From Phoronis australis (Eukaryota > Phoronida > Phoronidae), in the NCBI GenBank assembly GCA_002633005.1, contig NMRA01000042.1, positions 435,359 to 484,769 on the forward strand: a stretch of 49,411 nt of DNA. The letters are read 5' to 3'. Below, one piece after another: positions 33,096 to 45,028 of this stretch. Numbering within the stretch: position 1 is the stretch's first letter; each line of letters begins with the position of its first letter. The translations under genes and the position numbers were made by a program. The notes under the pieces were generated by a model, which was not told where the DNA came from, ran no database searches, and saw only the letters and a list, made by a program, of their open reading frames with translations.

Positions 33096-34480
33096 GCAGA
33101 ATACTAGAACACCAAAAGTCATTTTATAAATGATTCAAGAATTTCCTGCAACAGCACTCAATCATATGACAACCCCTGCAAACCCGCAGCTGCACATTTC
33201 TTAGGAAAAAATAAGCATGTATTAGCGCCTTGGAGAAATATCCTTGGTTTAAACACGAAAAAATATATGATGGTGAATCATCAGTCTTGACATCTGCAGT
33301 TTTAACAAATGTACTGAACGTCACATGTAATCAGGTTGCAGGTGTCTTCTTAAAAATAGAATATTTCATCCACCACGTAACTTTGCTGCAAATAATCAGG
33401 ACACATGTATTCGCTGCACATTTCAAATAAGATAAAACCGGCTATGACCCGTCTTACAACACAAAAACCAAATTTTAATTTAAACCACTCGCCGTTATGA
33501 AATTGGTCTCAAATTTTTCCTCATTCAAAGTGGAGGCAATTTCAGGGTTACGAAAGAACTAACACTTCGTTATTGCACGCGAACGCGGGCTACAGATGTC
33601 CTGAGCATGGTCTCAAGGATTATCAGACTGTCAGTTCTTCTCATCCCAGAGGAAAACGTTGAGATAAATATTAGCGGAAATTGTTCACCAACATTTAGTT
33701 TATGGACGGAACACGGGTTTATGCTCGCTTTTACTACGACAGAATTGGTGTTCCTGCTTACCACAAGTTACAACTTGTTTCAAAGTGACAACATATTTCA
33801 AAGTTACAATTTATGTCAAAGTTACAATTTATTTCAGCAGAATCGAATAGCAAACTTGCAAAAAGGACACGCGCTTTGGAATCAGTTACAAAGTTAAGAA
33901 ACGCAAAACTAAACTCTCACAAACAAATTTAATTCGGATTATTTATGTTAAAATGCAAGTTACCAAAGCCAGGGACTATGTGACGACCGATCATAGAATT
34001 GCGGAATCATTTGCACTAAGATTCGCAATTTCTTTTTTGTGACCTCCTGCACGCCTCGAGTATGAGAACTGTTATTGACTGTTTGTGTTCTTTATGTGTT
34101 CACTCAAATGTCTGGTTGTCGTATGTGCATCAAAGCATATTAACTGTTTGATTACTGTTTATTCAATATAGCAATATAAAGTGTAGACCAACATCATCAA
34201 CACTCTTCGAACATATTGCAAAAGAAGACTCCTAGGCCTATTTATCGTGTTTCTGTTTAATATAGCAAAGCCTAAACCAACGCATTCCCATTAATTGCTG
34301 TGTAATTGTTTCGCTGCAAGCGACGTTGCGTTGGTAATTTTCACGAAACATTTGTCGTAACATTGCCTGCTATTGTCTTTGTGCGAAGTGCTATTTCACC
34401 CAGTTATGACGCCGGTTTATAAACTCATGTAACACGCGTAGGACTACCTATACTGGAACGTTAGGGTCTAGACAATCTGA
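33096..34480. other. Gene A long first intron, no exon seen
   Basis: AT-rich sequence. Frames at 33124-33324, 33230-33430 and 33607-33897 lack splice support. CAAAGTTACAA-like repeats occur at 33764-33830. Confidence 0.4.
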
Positions 34481-34585
34481 GCAGTCTGAGTGAAGTATTT
34501 TAAAAAATCTGCCGAAAAAATGAAAGAAAGTTGGGAATTCAAAGCGTATGGAATAAATACAAAACGTACCTCGGTTGGCGTACAT
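34480..34585. repeat. Inverted partner of the repeat at 13.2 kb
   Basis: Reverse complement similarity to 13215-13320. Together with the large inverted repeat that follows it may be part of one fold-back transposon. Confidence 0.55.
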
Positions 34586-34701
34586 GAAGGAATACCCCAC
34601 TCGACATTGTTCCGTGTATCGACTACGACCTTCGGTCTCTGTCGATACGCGTAATATTGTCTGGAGAAAAGGTTCGTCATTGGTCTCTAGAGAGATTGTA
34701 G

Positions 34702-34992
34702 TATATAAACTGGTCACTTACTTAGAGACGTGGTTGGTTGTTAGCAGACGTTTCTACCTGGTCCGCCAGGTCTTTGTCGATGAATGAGGGATTTCCCGCC
34801 TTTCGCTCGTTAAGAATGCGTGGAGTACATGGGCGTACGTGGAGTCCTCTGTCTCGGTACCCCCGTGTACTCCAGCATTCTTAACGAGCGAAAGGCGGGA
34901 AATCCCTCATTCATCGACAAAGACCTGGCGGACCAGGTCGAATCGTCTGCTAACAACCAACCACGTCTCTAAGTAAGTGACCAGTTTATATA
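34702..34992. repeat. Large near-perfect inverted repeat (about 131-bp arms, 28-bp spacer)
   Basis: Arm 34702-34833 and arm 34862-34992 are reverse complements with only a few mismatches, from TATATAAACTGG at the outside to GGAGTACA(T/C)GGG at the inside. A transcript would form a very long hairpin. It lies in the first intron of gene A and is probably a fold-back element. Confidence 0.95.
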
Positions 34993-36657
34993 TTAAGCGT
35001 AATAATGTCTCGTGGGATATCACATCATGTATACCACTCTCGGTACGATTTGTGTATATATTTGTGTCGTCATTTTTTCAACACTGGTGTTTTGAGGGAT
35101 ATTCAGAGAAATGTCTCCTCGTGTTGTAAAAATTTTCCGTGAATATGAAGAGGTGAGGAAAAAGATCTGTGACAATGACTATTGTCCGGCGTGTTTTTAA
35201 TGAAATGTTTGAGGACTCGGGTCTGCTTCCAACTATACGAATGAACAAGCAACATAAATACACACGGACCTTTAAAAAGTCCTATATGTATTTATGAAGT
35301 ATTACTATCAAATTTCAAGTTTGTAGCGAAGTACAGAATCATTAAACTGTGATTGCCTTGTGGTCTCTGTGATTACAGAAATTCAAACATTGAACTTAAA
35401 AATGTTACTCAAATTTTGTATATTCTGAATTGTTTTATCATTCTGAAGAAACATTACATGGGAATAAGTTTTGGTTAACAATGCTCGCATATGACGTTCC
35501 AAAATAAAACGAAGGGGAAAAGGTGTTTTTGAATGGGTTTGTAAAGCTGCCTTCCTTCACAAAAACAACACATTTTGATTTGCACTTCTCGGCGCAATGA
35601 CATTTGTTTCACGTTGTTCTTTAGTCGACTTTGAAGTGATCTTAGGGCTTCAAAACAGTTGACAATTCGTTATTGGTTGAGACCAGGCTCTTTGACTTGA
35701 TTTGTCACTGTTACTGTATGTCCCTATCATGCTAGAAACATAGGCCTACAACGTTACTGTATGTCCCGATCATGATAGTCTCGATGAATAACGAGCTTTC
35801 AGTTCTTTGCAATCCCAGGTATCACTTCCCATTTGGGTATGGAACAAAATGCATCAAACCGATCCATGTCAAACGTTAATTCGCTTCATGAACGTGGATA
35901 ACTCACATGAAATTAACAAAAATCTGGGCAATCTAACTAAATTATTTCAATCATCAACAGGCGAGACTATATCATAAGTTTAACTGCACCTGCTACATAT
36001 TGACTCGTATTCCTATAGAACGTATTCCTACATGTACAACGAGTTGCATTATTACATTTTCACGTTATTTCGAGAGATCATCCCACAATCTATAGCACAT
36101 ATTTAGTTGTTTCATAAAGTGAAAGATATAGCTTTTTTGGGGGATGGGCTTGTTGCTGTTATTATGTGCCAAAATAGGCCTACCCAGACTACAAAAATTA
36201 TGGGTTTCTAGATGGGTGTCTAGTGCAAGTTTTATCTTGGTAGCTCTTGTTTCGAGGAATAAATTCGAGTAAGAACTTGAGTTCAGATACGAAATTATAA
36301 CTTTAATGCTCGGGTCATCAAGGGAAAACTAAGATCAGCCATCCACGTGAACTATAACGTAACTGAACATGGAAAAGTACTTTGTATTTTGTAAAATGTA
36401 AAAGAAATAAATTTGAGTTCGATTTCGACTACAAAGATTACAGCCTGGGTACTGACTCTGACACGGTTTAACAAGGGTAGGAGTATTCAAATTCGGACAA
36501 TGTCAGTGGAACAGACGTCCTGTCTTTTTCGGAAAACCGTCCGCAGTCACTCGAGTCCATCGAATATTCATATTCATTGCTAGACCTGTAGTTCTTGCGT
36601 GTCTAAGTTTACTCTAAGTTTTACTGATATGAGAAAGAACAAAACAAACCGACTCAC

Positions 36658-36757
36658 TTGACTGATCCTCAGCAGTCACTGTTGGCATACCGGTTGAGCT
36701 TCCGATAATAAGAGTGATGGCGACAATTATGGAAAAATTCACAATAAAAACGTTCAT
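36658..36757 (-). CDS. Gene A first coding exon: signal peptide
   Basis: ATG at 36757 gives MNVFIVNFSIIVAITLIIG then SSTGMPTVTAEDQS and the donor TCAA|gtgagtcgg in phase 1. The 18-residue hydrophobic core and small residues before Met24 make a good signal peptide. The frame is open further upstream, but an upstream start would bury the signal, so I chose this ATG. Joined to the exons at 32.7, 32.3, 30.2, 28.4 and 28.1 kb it gives 209 residues with no stop at any junction. Architecture and phase are the same as gene B. The name and function are unknown. Confidence 0.65.
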
Positions 36758-37970
36758 GTTGGTGATGTACAACTGTTGTGAAAACGTCTTGCTTATGTGA
36801 CGCTGGTTATATCGATTCATGTGCATCTGGACACATATCACAATTGTGCGCATGCGTAGTTTTCTTAATAATAAAGCCGTGTTAAATGAAATGACCCTCG
36901 AGTAGATTTAAGTTATTAACTTAAACAAATACAAGCTCAACATCTATATTTGATACACGCGTGCATCTATCGTCAATACCACCTGTTGATTCAAATGTTA
37001 CAAAAAATGCAGTGCAGCGCTTTTTCAAAAAACATTTTCTAAAAGAAAACATCGAAATGGCGAACTCCAACATTTGGAAAGCACAATGGGTTACAAAAAG
37101 TAGATCTTTATGGAGCCTGTGATTTCAGCGGTATGCAAATCCGGGCTCCCCACTGGAATGAGGTGTTTTCTCCCACATGAAGATTCGACTGCTTTGATGT
37201 TCTTATTCACGTTTGAAGAAAAATAAAACAATGCCCTATAGGTCATTTATTTACCCAGTTGGCGATAAATTTGTATATTATAAATACAACAACTGAGTGA
37301 TCGCCCGACGCTGCCTTTTTGCGTCATTAGAAGCAATGAAGCTTAAAAAGGCGGGTGCTCGCTTGATGGGTGCGTCATCTTGGACGAGATTGATACGAGT
37401 TGTAAGGAATAAAATTAAATGTACAAAACCATCTTTTTTATTTCTTTATCTTCTCGCATTTTCCTGAGATATATGTGCCAGCAGGTCTTTCTCATATTTC
37501 CACCTTCGTGTTTGTACATGTACCTATACTTCAAAGATTACTTTTGATACCTGTTCGTGGTCCTAAATTACCTGTTATAGCCTTACGCTTCTATGTGCGC
37601 AGTTTTCGAATGCCGCCAAAGCTGCATTGAGAGGTGCAGTCAACTTCTCTAACCACTGTAAATGACCAAAAACTTAACATAGTACCTCACTGAGACATTA
37701 TACTTCTGAAGCAGTTTCATTTACTACTGTATTGATATTCTGCAAACACAAATGACGTGGCGGTTGTTTTTTTAGACTAGCTCGGTCTGTTGAGATCGAT
37801 GATGGCTAATTAGTCTTTACTGTTGTGTTCACTTGGATAACATGTTATTTCTTATACACTCGAGGCATCGGTTCACAATTTAGGAACACATCTGGTTCGC
37901 GGGGACAGCTGTTTGGAACAAACGACTGCATAGTGACGTTGAACGACTTAGTGACTTCCAATAATCATAG
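36758..37970. other. Presumed 5' flank of gene A, no gene seen
   Basis: AT-rich, no splice-supported exon. No convincing TATA box close to the gene A start was identified. Confidence 0.4.
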
Positions 37971-38133
37971 ATGCGCGCACCCAGCCTTCAATATGGGGGG
38001 GCTCGAATTCCTGACTTCGTGGACCTTTTGGTAACAAAAAAGCAGGCAGACCAGAAAAAAAGGACTTATTCCTCATTTTCTCGGACCTTTGGGCTCGCTC
38101 AAGCCCCCCCCCCGCCCCCCTGGGTGCGCGCAT
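37971..38133. mobile_element. MITE, 163 bp, ATGCGCGCACCCAG ends
   Basis: Inverted ends ATGCGCGCACCCAG and CTGGGTGCGCGCAT are perfect. The left interior (CCTTCAATATGGG, then CTCGAATTCCTGAC) is nearly the reverse complement of 23.1 kb. Confidence 0.85.
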
Positions 38134-38992
38134 GTAAAGACTAACAGTAACATCGTTTTATACCCTGAAATCTCTTCAGCCACAAACTGATGTGGACGAA
38201 AGCCACAAATAATATTGCTTTAGTCGACCAATCAACTCCATTTCATACAGCTCAACAAAATTGCTACGACGGTGTTCGGATTTACCACCGTCCCTGAATT
38301 GTTCGCACTCACAACTGTGCTACGCATGACCAAATATTTAGAGTCCTCAGTCTTGTTACTCCGTGTTCAAATGTTCAGAGAAGGCGAAAGGAAGGTGCCC
38401 CGCTTCATGCCAAATATTGTGTTAGTACTTTGAAATTGTGGCTTACATCGTAAATGCCACTTGATCAATACTCTAGAACTCCTTCAGTCATTATGCCTGC
38501 ATTTTAATTGTGGTTTGCCGAGTTCCTACAGTGAGTTTTTGAACCTTTAAAAGAGGTTTGTCGTGGTTCAAGCAAAGGCGCCAGAGGTACGTATGCATAG
38601 CGTCAATTCCCCAGCGTTCGCAGAGAGACGATTACCTTCAAGTGGTTGGATACAAAAGCCAGTGTGTAAACAACTAAAATTGCAACTAGGAAGCACAGCG
38701 GTAGTCAGTGCACAGGGTAATAGCTAAACCTAATAAAAGATTCTGCCATGGGTGGCACTGAATAGTTAGGTTGTGGCCGCGGTCAATTTGCACTCCCAAA
38801 ATGTTAAAATCTAGGCCAGGCTTGGGGGCATTTTTAGTTAGGTATTGTGTGTAGGCCAAGTGAATGTTTTTTTTTTGTATTTGTGAACATGCTGGGAATG
38901 AAAAAAGGCCAGTTTCTTGGCTGTAGCTGCACTCTTCTTCAAGATGGTGGCCCCCTGTTGCAGTTGTGCATTGCTGTGTAGCAACTGAGAAA

Positions 38993-39527
38993 NNNNNNNN
39001 NNNNNNNNNNNNNNNNNNNNNNNNNNNNNNNNNNNNNNNNNNNNNNNNNNNNNNNNNNNNNNNNNNNNNNNNNNNNNNNNNNNNNNNNNNNNNNNNNNNN
39101 NNNNNNNNNNNNNNNNNNNNNNNNNNNNNNNNNNNNNNNNNNNNNNNNNNNNNNNNNNNNNNNNNNNNNNNNNNNNNNNNNNNNNNNNNNNNNNNNNNNN
39201 NNNNNNNNNNNNNNNNNNNNNNNNNNNNNNNNNNNNNNNNNNNNNNNNNNNNNNNNNNNNNNNNNNNNNNNNNNNNNNNNNNNNNNNNNNNNNNNNNNNN
39301 NNNNNNNNNNNNNNNNNNNNNNNNNNNNNNNNNNNNNNNNNNNNNNNNNNNNNNNNNNNNNNNNNNNNNNNNNNNNNNNNNNNNNNNNNNNNNNNNNNNN
39401 NNNNNNNNNNNNNNNNNNNNNNNNNNNNNNNNNNNNNNNNNNNNNNNNNNNNNNNNNNNNNNNNNNNNNNNNNNNNNNNNNNNNNNNNNNNNNNNNNNNN
39501 NNNNNNNNNNNNNNNNNNNNNNNNNNN
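38993..39527. other. Assembly gap (535 N)
   Basis: Run of N. Frames that cross it are not real. A short T run (TTTTTTTT at 38868) and a CT-rich stretch lie before it. Confidence 0.99.
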
Positions 39528-41071
39528 GAGTTTCAACCAAAAAACTCTTAACCCCCTTTTAGGTATGACATGAAGTTAAAAAAGTTATTAACTTTCATTA
39601 AGTACAAAAAACGCTTTTAATATTACGCAAGAATGAAAAATTCTAATTAAGTATCAGCTGAGAGTACGTTTCAATGGTTTTTATATAGTTTCATGGTGTT
39701 TTTAAAACAGATGGTCTTACTTTAACATTAGTCGAATAAGTCCAAAGTTAGTCAGCGCGATACGTTGTCTTGTTCACAGGAACACAGAAATCTCGTAGGT
39801 TTACGAGATCGAGCTGCGGATGCCGCAGAGACGCTGGACAGAGATAACGCCCGGCAATATTCCCATATGAGACTGCATAAAAAGGGTGTGCTAACCAAGA
39901 AATGACAAAAATATACCATAGCTTATTACCTCGAAATGTTATCGTTCTTCAGTGGCTTTGGCCGATTTGTCTCACAAACCCTTGGAACTATTACCTAAAC
40001 AAGTAATAGTCAGTTCTCTGACACATAAAGGACATTGTCCTACTTCCGGGTCACGCAATAATGGTGAAAACACCTCTAGCAACTATACACCTTTGTAGAA
40101 AAGGGTTCGAAACGTTAGAATTACCAGTGGGCTGTTTTTCAGTAAGTGATTGACTTTTTACTGAACAAGTTTTGTAATATTTCACGAAACATTCCTAAGT
40201 TATCTGCTCTACAAAAATCAAAGTAAATACAACACCTGTGATTTATGGTTCTTATTCAGCTCTATATGGACAAACATAACAAGGCTAATAAAACTGAAGT
40301 AAACAATTGTAGCCAAATAAACGCTTATATAGAGAGCGTACTACAACAACTAAAGACTGGAAAACCTGACTTAAGACCAGCTCCTCGCAGAATACTACTA
40401 ACAAACTTGAAGAGCCCTATCTCGAGCAATAACGAACTTAGTCAGATTTTCCCAATTCAACAAATCACCCCTAAATTGACTTACATAAGAACCATTTGAG
40501 GCCAATTTCATAATGGGAAGTTAATTTTTGTGACCTAAGTCATACAATATTATGTAGCTGCTTTAATACAAGGGAAATTACAGTGAAAGTTAAATGATAC
40601 CAATGTCTTCCGGATGAGACTCTTGCCTAGTTCCTGCATATAAGCGCTCAGGCACTCCGGAAATTTCAATTCCAGAGAGTGCTTACATGGGTTTGCTCCT
40701 GAAAAGATTTCTGCATGACTGAAAACATCTCATCAACACCCAACAGCAGTCCTATATTTTGGGTATTGTCCACAGCACAAAGCATGCCCACATGCTTGTC
40801 AAAGCAAGAAACAAGTAACTGCTGATAAGCAAGCTAAAAGGACAACATAGCAACAGTACCACACTCCTCAACCTTCAAATATAAACACAGTTCATAGACA
40901 AGGCTCACTTGTTAGCAATGTTAGCATTGTACTGGTACACTTTGATAAGTCTGTAATCACATCTTCTCATGGAACATGTGGACATGTTCTTTATCCAATG
41001 AGAACAATCACTAACAATCAAACATTGTGCCAGAATAAGAAAACATGTCTTATGCATTCAAAAAACAAATT
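39528..41071. other. Intergenic, AT-rich, no gene seen
   Basis: Frames at 40245-40499 and nearby have no splice support. No repeat family was recognised. Confidence 0.4.
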
Positions 41072-41213
41072 CATGGGCGGCGCAGCACTGAAAAGTGGGG
41101 GGGGCTAAAGCTCCCTCAGCCCCCCTGTGGGGCAACACCTACAGACTATGTGCAGTGTAGAACTGAAAAAAGTAGGGGGCTATAACCCCAGCCCCTATGG
41201 TGCGCAGCCCATG
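41072..41213. mobile_element. MITE, 142 bp, CATGGGC ends with AAATT target duplication
   Basis: CATGGGCGGCGCA at the left and TGCGCAGCCCATG at the right are inverted apart from two bases. AAATT flanks both sides, consistent with a 5-bp target duplication. Confidence 0.75.
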
Positions 41214-41521
41214 AAATTATTACCCCGACTAACAAGTTATAAGGCTCACTGGCTCTCCATCAAAGAATACAGACCTGCAGTCAGTGAACAGTGGTTGCAA
41301 GTACAGTACAGGTAGTTTGGGTGCCTAAGCCACATCTTACCACTTTGGAACTGTTTGGCTGTGAAGGAGGAGTACTGCTTGTGAGTCTAGACACGATTTT
41401 TGGTGTGTAAGCAGTGTTTTTTGAGTCCGACACCCTGTTACACGGTTGGTACGCTGCGTTTGCCAGTCGATGAACTGTTTTTTGAGCTGGTAAACTACAT
41501 TTTGAAAGCCTGTGAGCCATA

Positions 41522-41527
41522 TTTATT
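41522..41527 (-). promoter_or_regulatory. Candidate ACBD3 polyadenylation signal (AATAAA on minus)
   Basis: Minus-strand AATAAA about 740 bases after the ACBD3 stop. A long 3' UTR is plausible but other signals could be used. Confidence 0.35.
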
Positions 41528-42267
41528 AGTGAAAGAATTGAGTGTTATGTTTATGGCTGTGGTATCTGTGTTGTTCTGGTAGCCTGACAAGGCAATGCAG
41601 AAGTTTAACATGCTTGTAGTTATTCAGTGTCCCTGACAAGTCTAGCATGCTATGCATAAACTCTACAGGTGAACAATTTGGCAAATGACTATTCCTGCAG
41701 CTCAACTTACATTCATCTCTCCAATATTGGAAAATGATGAAAATAGTGAATCATCTGTTATTAAAAGAAGTACAAAATTGCTGAATAAGATGCCACAACA
41801 AATATCATATAACAATATTCAAAATAATTTAATCAACAAATACTTTTATACACATTTACACTTAGCTACAATCCAGTGGAGATTACATGTATACGATGAG
41901 CTTACATATTCCCTTGTAACTAAATATACAGAAAATACCTTAAACAACTTTGCAAAGCCAACACTTAGACAAAGTGAATTAACCAGATCCCAAAACCCTA
42001 CAAATGGCAACTACAATCATATTATCTGATATCTTTTTACAATGTACAGTAGCCTACAGTCTCTACATGCATATTACATACAATGAACCTTGAAAACCGT
42101 CTCACTATAATAGAAACTGACATGTATATAGGCAGTGTTTTGTAAACAGAAAATTGTAGAAGGCACAAAGTTATGCAATCAACACAAGACAGTCAAAAGC
42201 GCACTCTCTAATTAGCATATGACTTGATGAAGAGCCATAGGAGCCCAGGCACTACCACCATGCAGTT

Positions 42268-42497
42268 TCACCTGGTGTAGTAAACCCTGTAGTACAGGGT
42301 TTTTGACCGCCACAGGGAATATGAGTTGTCGAATTTCAATAGGTAGACACCTCGACCAGGATAAAGATGGCTGCCACAGTAAACTTCCTCGTGACAGTCA
42401 CGTCGGTAGACAGGGATGATCTCGTCAACAGGTGGTCCAGTCTCTTCTGAACTCTTGGCACCTTTCTCGACGTCGTTTTCATTTTTACCACTTGCAG
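42268..42497 (-). CDS. ACBD3: ACBD3 last exon: end of the GOLD domain
   Basis: Acceptor ttttgatgacag, phase 1, ending in TGA at 42268. It encodes a 33-residue polar linker, then [35 protein letters not shown] and [15 protein letters not shown]. This matches the C-terminal GOLD domain of ACBD3/GCP60, a Golgi protein that holds giantin (GOLGB1) and recruits PI4KB. In vertebrates the GOLD domain is also the part that several picornavirus proteins bind; that is family knowledge, not visible here. Conservation is very high, so the identification is secure. Confidence 0.97.
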
Positions 42498-43208
42498 CTG
42501 TCATCAAAACATAAAGTTTAAGATCATGGACTGCAATTACCACATATTATGGTGAGACCTCAAGTCAACACATGGCTACCTGAAGGTGAAGCACTGTTAT
42601 GTCACACAAACATGTGACAAGTTGACTGTCAGTGCAATATAAATATGCAGAAAAACTGTCAACCTTTGAAATTAACACCTGTGTAAAGGGACACATGTAT
42701 ACGCATATCAATACACAAATACATAATTACACATTTTTCAGTTGCTTAGTCCTCTATTGGGCAGCACGTGCCAATGACAAATTTCAATGTCTTCACAGAT
42801 AGTGACGGTGGAAATTTAGGGTGCCGTATCAGAGTTGCATAATGCCCCCTCCCAGAGATCTGCAGCGTCTCTCACCTCAATATCTCTTTGACCTCCACTA
42901 TCAGTAAAGTCTGAAAGTTAGAAAACATCCCCCACCAGGGACCTGTCTCAATATTCTACTGAGAGACACCACCTCAGATAAGGAAATGCACTCCTTACGG
43001 TAAAGAACTCAAGGCTCTGAGAATTCCAACCCCAGGACTCCTGGAGTTGGATAAATTCCTTCCATAATCCCAGTCTCAAGAGCTGAATAATGGCTTTTGC
43101 TGGGTACACCATGTCTCAGAGTTAGACCATGGCTGCCTGTAGAGAGCCCATTGCAGAGTTAGATAATGCCCCTCCCCCCAGGAACCCTGTTTTAGAAATA
43201 TGTATTAC

Positions 43209-43374
43209 CTTCATCCTCTTCCAGATCCTCGTCACTAGAATCACTGACTTCCACTGTCACTGTGTTGTTAGGTGAAATAGTCCACTCAAAGTAAACTCCA
43301 AAGCCGAGGTCATAGCTGTCCGTGGCAAACTCCCAGAACAAGCAAGTGCCCTCTTCATGGGTTGGTACTCTCAC
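43209..43374 (-). CDS. ACBD3: ACBD3 exon: core of the GOLD domain
   Basis: Acceptor gtcttgatttgcag, phase 0; donor GAAG|gtaatac, phase 1. It encodes [32 protein letters not shown] and then an acidic loop [13 protein letters not shown]. This is the central beta-sandwich of GOLD. Both the primary exon (44161) and its alternative (44910) end in phase 0 and can join it. Confidence 0.97.
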
Positions 43375-43849
43375 CTGCAAATCAAGACCACTCCATGTAC
43401 ATGTAACCAAGAACAACACATCACACTTGCTTTAGATATTAAAACAAAGTCAGGCAGCAGCAACACATAATGCTCTGTCATACATTCGACTTTGAACTCA
43501 ATATATGTTGAAATTGTGATTACTCCAACTCAAGTATGCTACACACAAAAGATCTGCCTGGCACTTTTGCTTAAGTGATTTCCTGAGGGAAATTTGTAAA
43601 TGACCACCAAGAGGATCGCATTGCACAGAAGCTCTGTACCACTAAATATAAATTACATCCAACATGTATGCCTGCTAACTGAGACAATAATGATTTAGAA
43701 TTTAATCCCTTTTAACATGCCCAGCCAACTTTAGTGCATATTTCTGATGGCTTCCAATAACAACAGAATGTTTCATTTCAGGTTTTTTTGTAGTTGAATT
43801 ATAACCACTTACTAGGTAGATAAAGCAAACCTGAACAATACCTTGGCAG

Positions 43850-43985
43850 AGACAGAAACAATAAAAACAAAAACCAATAAAACAAAAACAAAACAACGGA
43901 AACAAAAACTTACAAAAACATAGAACAAAAAATAAAAAAACAACAAAACAGCAAACAACAAAAACAAAAAAGAAACCCAACAACA
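43850..43985. repeat. AAAAC-type low-complexity tract
   Basis: AAAAACAAAAACCAATAAAAC-like repeats on the plus strand in an ACBD3 intron. The Phe/Val/Leu minus frames here are produced by it. Confidence 0.85.
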
Positions 43986-44160
43986 ATAGAGTATTTGCTT
44001 AATCATGGTTACACAGCAAAAATCAAGAATTAATTGAAGTAGATGAAATTTATTCAGAATTCAGTTGAGTTGATGGATCAAGTAACAAAGACAGAACATT
44101 GTGAGTTGCATGTTGATAAGGCAATTTTTCTTCAAAAATAAGCCCTCTAGGTACACTTAC

Positions 44161-44303
44161 TGTTACTGTCTCCCCAGAGCCGACTTTTATAATGGAATCT
44201 AAATTTTTCTGTAGCTGACTCTCCTTCTTAACTGCTTCTTTAAACTCTCTTAAGTCCTTACGAGTCCACATGGAAGCTGCTGCTATGTGTGCTGGCAAGT
44301 CAT
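44161..44303 (-). CDS. ACBD3: ACBD3 exon Y: start of the GOLD domain (version 1)
   Basis: Acceptor ttggtgttgtag, phase 1; donor AACA|gtaagtg, phase 0. It encodes DLPAHIAAASMWTRKDLREF, KEAVKKESQLQKNLDS and IIKVGSGETVT. The S-M-W-T-R motif and the K-V-G-x-G-E-x-V-T strand are the usual start of the ACBD3 GOLD domain. A related exon with the same phases lies 606 bp upstream at 44910-45028. Confidence 0.95.
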
Positions 44304-44909
44304 CTACAACACCAAGCCACAACAGTCAACATGCCATCATCTTACCCGTGACCTGGGAGGAGGGGAGGGAGGAGTTTCTCAAAAAACTTTCCGACTTTTG
44401 ACTATGGACTAAATCCAAAAGGTATCTGTCTTTTTTTTGCTTTTTTTGTTGATTTGTTGGTGTGTTACGAATGATATGACAGTTGAAATTATTTAGACTT
44501 CAATTCGGGATAAAGTTCATAGTCTCAAGTCAAACGTTTTACGGGAAATGGCCCTCAAATCCAGCTCACTAAAGCTCAACTGAAAGTGGTTCTCACTGCA
44601 AAACATGACTTCAGCCTCCATTGAAGTTCTTGGTGGCAGACGACCAGTTTACTTATTAAGCAACTTTTTGTGATTTTGGGGAAAATCGTAAGGAGAAGGC
44701 AGATCATTGCTTCATGGATGAACAAAGAAAAAAGAGTTATTGACAAAGATAAGTAAAGATACCTGTAGGTCAACTGTACAAAATGAAACCTTGAACCAGG
44801 AGTTGGCTGGAGCGGATTTGAGTTATGGGAGCATGTCTGAATGCAGACATCCATTTTAGTTATAGCGATCACACACATTTCACAAAAGAGGTCACCAGTG
44901 GTCACTCAC

Positions 44910-45028
44910 CGTGGCAGAACTTAGAGAACCTACTCTAATCACATTACCAGGTAGAGTTTTGTATATTTCATTTTTAAACTCTGTTACATTGCGTGTTGAC
45001 CACATGGAGGCTGGGATAATTTCCGAAT
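44910..45028 (-). CDS. ACBD3: ACBD3 exon X: alternative start of the GOLD domain (version 2)
   Basis: Acceptor gtcttgctttcag, phase 1; donor CACG|gtgagtg, phase 0. It encodes SEIIPASMWSTRNVTEFKNE then IYKTLPGNVIRVGSLSSAT. It shares A-S-M-W, E-F-K and I-x-V-G-S with exon Y but is 8 codons shorter and otherwise quite different. Lengths of 119 and 143 nt, neither a multiple of three, with identical phases mean one or the other can be used but not both. That is the structure of mutually exclusive exons. It has no internal stop and both splice sites are sound, so decay is unlikely. A minor worry is that only one of the pair is used in most tissues. Confidence 0.85.

Noticed and set aside
38686-39562. 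Frames of 198-284 codons on both strands
   Set aside because: They are almost entirely N; the assembly gap cannot be translated.
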